From CALJFL01 sp963669435 (GTDB lineage: Bacteria > Pseudomonadota > Gammaproteobacteria > Pseudomonadales > Halieaceae): a stretch of 64,000 nt of DNA. The position numbers were made by a program, and so were the translations under genes. The stretch covers positions 992,001 through 1,056,000 of the forward strand of contig OY770025.1 in the NCBI GenBank assembly GCA_963669435.1, given 5' to 3'. Every line of letters begins with the position of its first letter. Within the stretch, counting starts at the first letter, position 1. Below the pieces are notes generated by a model. It did no database searches, was not told where the DNA came from, and was given only the letters and a program-made list of their open reading frames with translations. Shown here one piece after another: positions 57,365-64,000 of the stretch.

Positions 57365-59551
57365 TTAGCGGGCGGTCGCGTTTTGTCTACGGCGGTAGGC
57401 GTTAATACCGGGGAGTAGCACACCGGCCAGCAATAAACCCCCGGCATACAGCGGCCAGGTAACCGGTTCGTTCCAGGCCACCTGTTTGGCGACGCGCTTT
57501 TCAGGCTCCAGGCGGATATATTTCAGAGTGCCCTTGGTAATGCCGTGGCGCTTGGTGTTGTGTACCCAGCTGTTATTCAGGTAAATCTCTTTGGGGTAAA
57601 ACGCGTATAGCCATACCGCGTCGCGCCGATACAACTCTACCATGCGTGCAATCAGCGCTGCGCGCTCCGGCCCAGGTGGCAGCAACCGCATTTCGGCAAA
57701 CAGGGCATCGTACTCCTCGCTCTCGTAATTGGAGTTATTGGACCCATCACACTCACACACCAGTGGGCTCTCTGGGCCGTTTAGCAGGAACAGGAAGTTT
57801 TCCGGGTCGGGATAGTCCGCCAACCAACCGTAGGAGTAGATCTGCGAGTTACCCGTCAGCAATTTCTCGCGGGTGCGATTCCAATCGGCGGGACGGAACT
57901 CCACCTGTATGCCCAGTGGGTTGAATTGGCGCTCCATCCAATTCATAGAGGTTTTGCTGATTGCCTGGGATTGCACATCGATAAATATTTTCAGCGGTTC
58001 ACCAGTGCGCGCGTCCCGACCATTAGGGTAGCCCGCCTCCGCCAGCAGCTGTTTGGCGTATTCGATTGATTTACGCTTGGGCGCGCCATCAACCCAGTCG
58101 TAGACATAGGGGTTGATACCCGCCTCGCCGGTAAGATGGCCGGGTATTCCCGGCGGGATTGGCGTGTGCGCGGACATACCGTTGCCTTTGTAAAATACGG
58201 CCAGGTATTCCTCCACATCAAACGCTATCTGTAGCGCCTGCCGCAACTTGCGGCGCTCGTCGGTGTATCCCCCCAATACCGGATCGCGCATGTTAAAGCC
58301 GTAGTAGTAGATCGCGGGCTTCACGTCCGGGCTCATGGTAATACCGTGGTCGGCAATGTCCTTCGACATCTCCAGGCCTTCAGGGCCGACAACAAAGGCC
58401 TGGTCGAAAAACCCGGTGGTATGTGCATGGTTTTCACCCGAGCGGTCGTAGTAGCCCTGCAGAAACTTGGTCCACAGGGGCAGCACTTCTTTCTCCAGGC
58501 GGAACACCGCCCGGTCGATGAACGGCACGCGCTTGCCAGCATCGGCCAGCAGCCCCGCTTCGGCGTCTCCAGGTTCGCCCTCTGTGGGGTAGTAGTCCTC
58601 GCGATAGTTGGGGTTACGTAGAAGCACAATTTCGCTGTTGGGATCGTTCTTCACCATCATGAAGGGGCCACTACCAATGGGCCACCAATCCAATGTCAAA
58701 TTGCGCTCGGCAAATCCCGGGTTGTGGTAAAAGCGATCCGCCTCTACAGGCACCGGGGAGAAAAAGTGCATGGCCAGCCAGAATTTGAACTGTGGATAGC
58801 GGCCCTTGATGGTGATTGTGAAAGTGCGGTCGTCAATGATGTCCAGGCCACGCATATCGTAATCATCGAGATTCAACCAGGCACCCCGATCCAGTGCCGC
58901 CAGTTCCTGGGAAAATTCCGCGAGCCCCACGATGTATTTTGACATGAGGCCCAGCATCGGGGAGCCGAGGTCCGGATCGGCGAGGCGCTTGATGCCATAG
59001 ACATAGTCCCTGGCCAACACCGGCCGGGTACCGGTCTCGGTAAAATCGGCAATCTGCCCGAACTGCGCTGTCTGCTGGGCGTCATCGAAGCGGTAAACGT
59101 ATTCGCCGGACTCATCGACCGCAAACGCTGGGTGCGGCTGATACAGTGCGTCTTCACGCAGGCGAATCGTATAGCGACTGAAGGCCAGGTCCTCGCTATC
59201 ACCGCTGACTTCCTGGCCGTCACTGTCCAGATAAGTCACCTCGGGAAGTTCACGCGCGCCCATGGGCTCCAGTTCGTAGGGACGCTTGAGGAAGTGGTAT
59301 CCCAGCGGCGGCTCGTAAATCTGCATGTGGAATAGCGCTTCGTCGCTGGCGTACGAAATGGCCGGATCGAGATGTTTCGGCGGCGCGGGGCTCATCACTG
59401 ACTGGTACACCACCTCATCTTCAGACTGCGGAGGGTGCGGGTTGTTCCAGGGGCCCTGGCCACAACTTGCCAACCCGGGCAGCGCAAGTAATAAGAGGAG
59501 CCTCCGTAAGGGCTTAGGCAAGTTCAGTTCTCGACGTCGTAGTGTTGGCAT
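57365..59551 (-). CDS. ABC transporter substrate-binding lipoprotein (YejA-like)
   Basis: 728 residues with a lipoprotein signal (LLLLLALPGLASC, Cys near 30) and a family 5 extracellular solute-binding domain (SASYASDEALFHMQIYEPPL region, later QIAFDVEEYLAVFYKGNG and WLADYPDPENFLFLLNG). A C-terminal hydrophobic helix (LYAGGLLLAGVLLPGINAY) is unusual and may anchor the protein in the inner membrane. First gene of the operon. Confidence 0.9.
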   Translation of the reverse strand: MPTLRRRELNLPKPLRRLLLLLALPGLASCGQGPWNNPHPPQSEDEVVYQSVMSPAPPKHLDPAISYASDEALFHMQIYEPPLGYHFLKRPYELEPMGARELPEVTYLDSDGQEVSGDSEDLAFSRYTIRLREDALYQPHPAFAVDESGEYVYRFDDAQQTAQFGQIADFTETGTRPVLARDYVYGIKRLADPDLGSPMLGLMSKYIVGLAEFSQELAALDRGAWLNLDDYDMRGLDIIDDRTFTITIKGRYPQFKFWLAMHFFSPVPVEADRFYHNPGFAERNLTLDWWPIGSGPFMMVKNDPNSEIVLLRNPNYREDYYPTEGEPGDAEAGLLADAGKRVPFIDRAVFRLEKEVLPLWTKFLQGYYDRSGENHAHTTGFFDQAFVVGPEGLEMSKDIADHGITMSPDVKPAIYYYGFNMRDPVLGGYTDERRKLRQALQIAFDVEEYLAVFYKGNGMSAHTPIPPGIPGHLTGEAGINPYVYDWVDGAPKRKSIEYAKQLLAEAGYPNGRDARTGEPLKIFIDVQSQAISKTSMNWMERQFNPLGIQVEFRPADWNRTREKLLTGNSQIYSYGWLADYPDPENFLFLLNGPESPLVCECDGSNNSNYESEEYDALFAEMRLLPPGPERAALIARMVELYRRDAVWLYAFYPKEIYLNNSWVHNTKRHGITKGTLKYIRLEPEKRVAKQVAWNEPVTWPLYAGGLLLAGVLLPGINAYRRRQNATAR

Positions 59552-59579
59552 TGTTATTCGTTGTTAGTTTCAACAGACT

Positions 59580-59780
59580 CTAGTCATCTTCTCGGCGGAC
59601 ATCCAATGTCACCTCGGCCGCCCCGTCGCCATGAAGAGTCATAACCATGGGCCGGCAGCAAATCTGGCAATCTTCAGTATAGCTGCCGCCGATATCTTCC
59701 GGGTCGACCAGCACGGTCTGGTACTCGCCACAATAGGGGCAATAAATCCCGTTCTCTGATAAGACGGACACCGGGCTCAA
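59580..59780 (-). CDS. CPXCG motif-containing cysteine-rich protein
   Basis: 66 residues (TTG start at 59780; a GTG at 59771 is also possible). YCPYCGEYQTVLVDPEDIGG and YTEDCQICCRPM give the four-Cys zinc site of the small CPXCG family; the function is unknown. Located 28 bp downstream of the 2OG oxygenase gene. Confidence 0.85.
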   Translation of the reverse strand: MSPVSVLSENGIYCPYCGEYQTVLVDPEDIGGSYTEDCQICCRPMVMTLHGDGAAEVTLDVRREDD

Positions 59781-59808
59781 TCCCGCAATTCGCTGTGCGA
59801 ATATGATG

Positions 59809-60720
59809 TTATACGCGGTAGTCGGATATCTGTACCTCCTGCCCGTAATCGCCGTAGTCGCCCTGTGCCCTTAGCTGTCTGAACTCCTGCCAGGGTACCG
59901 GGCGGTAATGGGGAACCTCGGCGGGGCCCAGCAGCCTGGGTAGTGGTGACACCACCGTGCTGTAGGCCGGATTAAAAAAGTAGGCAACCGTCGATCGTGC
60001 CTGCGCGGCGCTGGCTGTTACCCGGTGCAGCGGCGCTCTATAGCGGCCGTTGGACCACACTTGCAGCATGTCACCGATGTTGATGGTCAGCGCACCGGAC
60101 ACCGGCGGCACATCGTGCCAGGCATCGCCCCGGTACACCTGCAGGCCCGGTACCTCGTCCTGCAACAACAATGTCAACGCGCCCGCATCTGTGTGTTCGC
60201 TAATGCCATAGGGGCCCGGACTCGTAACATCCGCCGCCAGCGCCTCCTCCCGGGGATAGTAATTGAGCCTGAGAAACCCACTGTGGTCGGGCCCAAAATG
60301 ACCCGCGAGTATGTTGCCATCACCTACCAATCCCTCGCAGCACAATGCCAGGATACGTTGGGCCAGTTCGTGACAGGCTTTGCTGTAACGTTCCATGACC
60401 GCACGGAAGTCGACCGGCTGCGCTGGCCACTGTGTCGGTTCGACCACGGAGGCATCAAATATCTCCTTGCGATCTCGCAGGTTTTTGGTCAATTCCCGAT
60501 CGTAGAACCCAAAGGGGTTGTCCTCACTGCGCAATACCTGGCGTTTTGCCGCTGCGGGCAGGGAAAAGAACTGGGCGCTGGCCGCGCGCACCTGCGTAAT
60601 CAGGCTGGCGGGAATGCCAAAGTGGGTGACCTGGAAAAAGCCCCAGTCGCGACAGGCCGCGGCAACGGCCTGTACCTGCTCGGCGCTTACCTGTTCCAGG
60701 TCAATTACCGGTACCACCAA
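59809..60720 (-). CDS. 2OG-Fe(II) oxygenase, isopenicillin N synthase family
   Basis: 303 residues with an N-terminal DIOX_N domain (VPVIDLEQVSAEQV) and the 2OG-Fe(II) core: iron ligands in HTDAGALTLL (near 196) and LHRV (near 252), and 2OG contact in ARSTVAYFFNP. The substrate is unknown; plants use this family for hormones and bacteria for varied hydroxylations. Confidence 0.9.
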   Translation of the reverse strand: MVVPVIDLEQVSAEQVQAVAAACRDWGFFQVTHFGIPASLITQVRAASAQFFSLPAAAKRQVLRSEDNPFGFYDRELTKNLRDRKEIFDASVVEPTQWPAQPVDFRAVMERYSKACHELAQRILALCCEGLVGDGNILAGHFGPDHSGFLRLNYYPREEALAADVTSPGPYGISEHTDAGALTLLLQDEVPGLQVYRGDAWHDVPPVSGALTINIGDMLQVWSNGRYRAPLHRVTASAAQARSTVAYFFNPAYSTVVSPLPRLLGPAEVPHYRPVPWQEFRQLRAQGDYGDYGQEVQISDYRV

Positions 60721-60775
60721 GAAACCTCTACGCGTGGGGTTAGACAGTAAACCTTAGTAGCAGATCAGGTGCCTG

Positions 60776-61342
60776 TCACGCGGGGTTGTCCGCAGCTGCC
60801 ACCTCGATCATTCGATCAAGCAGCACTTCCGGACCGGTATCAACCAGGAGCAGGTCCCGGTGCTCACCTGCCACAAACTGCTCCGCAGCCATGTGGTCCA
60901 GAAAGCCGAGCAACTTGTCGTAATAGCCCGCAACATTGAGCAAACCGACCGGTTTGCGGTGAAAACCGAGCTGATTCCAGGTCCACACCTCGAACAACTC
61001 TTCCATAGTACCCAGGCCGCCAGGCAATGCGATCATGGCGTCTGCGCGTTTAAGCATGGCCATTTTGCGCTCGTGCATGGACTCGACAACCAGCAGTTCG
61101 GTCAGGCCCTCGTGTTCGACCTCGCGCTCGGCGATATCCGCGGGGATCACTCCCACCACCTTACCGCCGGCGGCCAGCGCGGCATCAGCGGCGGCTCCCA
61201 TTAAACCCACGTGGCCACCGCCATACACCAGGGTAATACCGCGTTGCGCGATTGCGGTCGCCGTGGCGCTGGCGGCTGACAGGTACTGCGGCCGGGCGCC
61301 CGCGCGGGCGCCGGTGTACAGGCAAATGGAGTCCAGCGCCAT
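60776..61342 (-). CDS. LOG family protein (cytokinin riboside 5'-monophosphate phosphoribohydrolase type)
   Basis: 188 residues. PGGLGTMEE at 107-115 is the LOG active-site motif, with GGGHVGLMG at 41-49 in the Rossmann part and MHERKMAM. It hydrolyses nucleoside monophosphates to base and ribose phosphate; the bacterial role is probably nucleotide salvage. Ends 3 bp before argG's end side, on the same strand. Confidence 0.93.
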   Translation of the reverse strand: MALDSICLYTGARAGARPQYLSAASATATAIAQRGITLVYGGGHVGLMGAAADAALAAGGKVVGVIPADIAEREVEHEGLTELLVVESMHERKMAMLKRADAMIALPGGLGTMEELFEVWTWNQLGFHRKPVGLLNVAGYYDKLLGFLDHMAAEQFVAGEHRDLLLVDTGPEVLLDRMIEVAAADNPA

Positions 61343-61345
61343 GGT

Positions 61346-62566
61346 TTACAGCGGGCTGCGACCCCGATTGGCGGCGATACGCAGGCGCAGCGCGTTCAGC
61401 TTGATAAAGCCTTCGGCGTCCGCCTGGTCATAGGCACCGGCATCTTCTTCAAAGGTGGCAATGCTCTCGTCGAACAGGCTGTCCACGGACTGGCGGCCGG
61501 CCACAATGACGTTGCCCTTGTACAATTTGAGTCGCACCTTGCCATTTACCGTGTCCTGGGACTGGTCGATGGCGGCCTGCAGCATCTGTCGCTCGGGGGA
61601 CCACCAGTAGCCGTTGTAAATCAGCTTGGCATAGCGCGGCATCAGTTCATCTTTCATGTGTGCCACTTCCCGGTCGAGGGTGAGGGACTCGATGGCCCGG
61701 TGCGCTTTCAGCATGATGGTGCCGCCGGGGGTTTCATAACAACCACGGGATTTCATGCCCACGTACCGGTTCTCGACGATGTCATCCCGACCGATGCCGT
61801 TGGCGCCACCCACTTTATTCAGGGTTTCCAGCACGGTTGCCGGGCTCATGGCCACGCCATCGATGGCGGTGATATCGCCACGTTCAAAATCCAGCTCGAT
61901 GTAAGTGGGTTGATCCGGAGCTTGCTCCGGACTGACACTCCAGCGCCACATATCTTCCTCGGCTTCCGCCCAGGGGTCCTCCAGGATGCCGCCTTCGTAG
62001 GAAATGTGCAGCAGGTTGGCATCCATCGAGTAAGGGGACTTCTTCTTGGAGCTGGAGAAATCCACCGGGATGTCACGCTCGGCGCAATAGGCCATCAAGG
62101 ATTCCCGGGAACCCAGTTCCCACTCCCGCCAGGGCGCGATCACCTTGATACCGGGCTTCAGTGCATAGGCGCCTAGCTCAAACCGCACCTGGTCATTGCC
62201 CTTGCCGGTCGCGCCGTGAGAGATGGCGTCGGCGCCGGTCTCATTGGCAATTTCGATCAGGCGTTTGGCGATCAGCGGTCGGGCAATGGAGGTACCCAGG
62301 AGGTATTCGCCCTCGTAGATGGTATTGGCACGGAACATCGGGTAGACGAAGTCGCGCACGAACTCCTCGCGCAGGTCGTCGATATAGATCTCCTTGATAC
62401 CCAGCGCCTCGGCCTTGGCACGGGCCGGCTCGACCTCTTCACCCTGGCCAATATCGGCGGTGAACGTCACCACCTCACAGTTGTAGGTGTCCTGCAACCA
62501 GCGCACGATCACCGAGGTATCCAATCCCCCGGAATAGGCCAGCACCACCTTGTTAACATCAGACAT
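61346..62566 (-). CDS. argG: Argininosuccinate synthase
   Basis: 406 residues from the ATG at 62566 (MSDVNKVVLAYSGGLDTS), the standard length of type I enzymes. The ATP-pyrophosphatase loop AYSGGLDTSV, ATGKGNDQVRFE and the citrulline/aspartate region (EYLLGTSIARPL, MKSRGCYETPGG) are intact. It joins citrulline to aspartate in arginine synthesis. Upstream ATGs would add unconserved residues. Confidence 0.97.
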   Translation of the reverse strand: MSDVNKVVLAYSGGLDTSVIVRWLQDTYNCEVVTFTADIGQGEEVEPARAKAEALGIKEIYIDDLREEFVRDFVYPMFRANTIYEGEYLLGTSIARPLIAKRLIEIANETGADAISHGATGKGNDQVRFELGAYALKPGIKVIAPWREWELGSRESLMAYCAERDIPVDFSSSKKKSPYSMDANLLHISYEGGILEDPWAEAEEDMWRWSVSPEQAPDQPTYIELDFERGDITAIDGVAMSPATVLETLNKVGGANGIGRDDIVENRYVGMKSRGCYETPGGTIMLKAHRAIESLTLDREVAHMKDELMPRYAKLIYNGYWWSPERQMLQAAIDQSQDTVNGKVRLKLYKGNVIVAGRQSVDSLFDESIATFEEDAGAYDQADAEGFIKLNALRLRIAANRGRSPL

Positions 62567-62634
62567 CCGTCGCTCCATCCAGACCGCTTCAAAAAGGCCG
62601 GCCATTCTACTCCCGGTGCCGCACAATTTGTAGC

Positions 62635-62673
62635 CTGTAGTTATAGGCTGTAGTTATAGGCTGTCGTTGCAGG
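62635..62673. repeat. 13-bp tandem repeat, three units
   Basis: CTGTAGTTATAGG twice and a diverged CTGTCGTTGCAGG, in the divergent region between argG and pyrC where both promoters should lie. Possibly regulatory, or slippage. Confidence 0.6.
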
Positions 62674-62747
62674 CATTGAAGGCCACGTGTTCACGCGCCG
62701 CCGCCTTTGCGGTAGCATTCCCCCTCTCTCCCAGTTTAAGGGTTCCT

Positions 62748-63794
62748 GTGACACAGCTGACCATTACCCGGCCCGACGATTGGCATGTCCATCTGCGGGA
62801 CGGTGCCGCCCTGCCCCACACCTGCGCCGATATGGCCCGTTATTTCGGCCGCGCAATTGTTATGCCGAACCTGACGCCGCCGTGCCGCAACCTGGTGGAT
62901 GCCACAGCCTACCGCGGGCGTATCCTGGACGCTTCATCCGCACTGCCACGACAGTTTGAGCCGCTAATGACCTTGTATTTGACCGACCAGACCAGCGACA
63001 CGGATATCCAGGAGGCGGCAGAAAGTGAGTTTGTGCATGCGGTCAAACTCTACCCGGCAGGTGCCACCACTAACTCGGACGCCGGCGTGGCCAACCTGGA
63101 CAGCCTCTACCCGGTACTGGCGGCGATGGAGGCGGAGGATTTGCCGCTGCTGATACACGGTGAAGTCACCGATCACGACATCGATATTTTTGACCGGGAG
63201 AAAGCGTTCATCGATCGGCACCTGGCGCCCATCGCCGAACGCTTCCCCAGGTTGCGCATCGTACTGGAGCACATCACCACCCGCGATGCGGTGGAATTTG
63301 TCAGCCAGGCGCCGGCCAACGTGGCGGCGACTATCACTGCCCATCACCTGATGTTTAATCGCAACGATATGCTGGTGGGTGGAATTCGGCCGCACTATTA
63401 CTGCCTGCCGATCCTCAAGCGCAACACCCACCAGCTCGCCCTGCGCGACATTGTCGCCTCGGGCAATGCGAAGTTTTTCCTGGGCACGGATTCGGCGCCA
63501 CACAGTACAGCGACCAAGGAAAGCGACTGCGGCTGCGCCGGGGTGTATACCGCGCATGCGGCCATAGAGTTTTACGCCGAGGTGTTCGAAGAGTTGGGTG
63601 CGCTGGACAAGCTTGAAGCGTTCGCCAGTCACTACGGCCCCGATTTTTACCGATTGCCGCGCAACACCGACACAATCACCCTGCAGCGCGAAGAGTGGCC
63701 TGTGCCTGCAACACTACCGCTCGCCGGTACCACTCTGACGCCACTGCGAGCCGGCCAGTCCGTGCGCTGGCGCGTTCTGGACAACGCCTCTTGA
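62748..63794 (+). CDS. pyrC: Dihydroorotase
   Basis: 348 residues from the GTG at 62748 (VTQLTITRPDDWHVHLRD). Metal ligands HVHLRD (13-18), the carbamylated Lys in HAVKLYPAG, EHITTRDAVEF and LGTDSAPHS are all present; class II dihydroorotase as in E. coli. Pyrimidine synthesis. The GTG is preferred to an ATG 27 codons earlier because the family starts immediately before the first strand. Its TGA overlaps the rnt start. Confidence 0.96.
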   Translation: MTQLTITRPDDWHVHLRDGAALPHTCADMARYFGRAIVMPNLTPPCRNLVDATAYRGRILDASSALPRQFEPLMTLYLTDQTSDTDIQEAAESEFVHAVKLYPAGATTNSDAGVANLDSLYPVLAAMEAEDLPLLIHGEVTDHDIDIFDREKAFIDRHLAPIAERFPRLRIVLEHITTRDAVEFVSQAPANVAATITAHHLMFNRNDMLVGGIRPHYYCLPILKRNTHQLALRDIVASGNAKFFLGTDSAPHSTATKESDCGCAGVYTAHAAIEFYAEVFEELGALDKLEAFASHYGPDFYRLPRNTDTITLQREEWPVPATLPLAGTTLTPLRAGQSVRWRVLDNAS

Positions 63795-64000
63795 AGGACA
63801 GATCACCCCAGCTGATCAGCGAGCGCTTTCGCGGTTTTCTACCCGTTGTGATCGATGTAGAGACCGGTGGCTTTACCGCGGCCACAGACGCGATCCTGGA
63901 GATCGCGGCCTGCACTGTGCGCATGGACGAAGCCGGTGTACTGGCGGTACATCGCACCTACAGCCACAATGTGAAGCCCTTTGAGGGTGCCAATATCGAG
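63791..64000 (+). CDS. rnt: Ribonuclease T (partial)
   Basis: Starts at TTG 63791, overlapping the pyrC stop (TTGA), and runs off the right edge; 70 residues visible. RFRGFLPVVIDVETGGF has the first DEDD exonuclease motif (DVET), then TDAILEIAACTV and HNVKPFEGANIE as in RNase T, which trims tRNA and other RNA 3' ends. A GTG in VVIDVET is an alternative but less likely start. Confidence 0.9.
   Translation, partial: MKDRSPQLISERFRGFLPVVIDVETGGFTAATDAILEIAACTVRMDEAGVLAVHRTYSHNVKPFEGANIE

Overview
The window looks like a chromosomal segment of a marine gammaproteobacterium. The Halieaceae/Cellvibrionales area is my best guess, from the mix of TonB receptor, alkyl-sulfatase-like hydrolase, DUF3604, dnaE2, argG, pyrC and rnt genes; this is inference and no 16S gene is present. 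A GC-rich chromosomal backbone flanks a lower-GC accessory block of about 30 kb that is a large sedentary chromosomal integron. I see no tRNA, rRNA, CRISPR array, IS element or prophage.

Left backbone (1-13.0 kb): nearly all genes are on the minus strand. They are a partial MBL-fold sulfatase-like gene, a TonB-dependent receptor, an SDR, DM13 and MoaF-like secreted proteins, an alpha/beta hydrolase, a SAM methyltransferase, DUF1643, NTF2-like, DUF6482-like, Rossmann, GFA, VOC and PQQ sugar dehydrogenase proteins, and a small membrane protein. This reads as a loose set of metabolic and stress genes.

Integron (about 13.2-44.3 kb): a tyrosine integron integrase (43272-44255, +) with the IntI-specific insertion sits next to an attI region (about 42933-43000). 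About 66 gene cassettes extend leftward, and all but one carry their gene on the minus strand, away from intI. I can place 61 well-formed attC sites (plus-strand ends TAACGC and CTTGTTA) and about six decayed ones at the distal end (13.5-17 kb). The attC sites fall into about 12 sequence types, labelled A-L in the entries, plus seven singletons. About 28 cassette genes end on the TAA supplied by the attC core itself. Cargo includes three consecutive toxin-antitoxin cassettes (CcdAB, RelE/HigB-HigA, Gp49/HigB-HigA), GNAT, a P-loop kinase, GFA, DUF2695, Sel1 and XRE proteins, many small membrane proteins (several with a zinc ribbon), lipoproteins and secreted proteins, and many unknowns. Seven cassettes occur in two or three dispersed copies. 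Two of these repeated cassettes are atypical, with an open frame that does not close before attC.

Right backbone (44.3-64 kb): an orphan HigA-like gene, a DUF2283 pair and a small secreted protein; then dnaE2, which has a perfect LexA box but no imuA/imuB beside it; DUF3604, peroxiredoxin, rlmA-like and cupin genes; a yejABEF-like peptide ABC transporter operon whose 3' end enters a 15-bp tandem repeat; a CPXCG protein, a 2OG-Fe(II) oxygenase, a LOG protein, argG, pyrC and the start of rnt. SOS-controlled mutagenesis (dnaE2) and cassette recombination (intI) therefore sit within 2.5 kb of each other.
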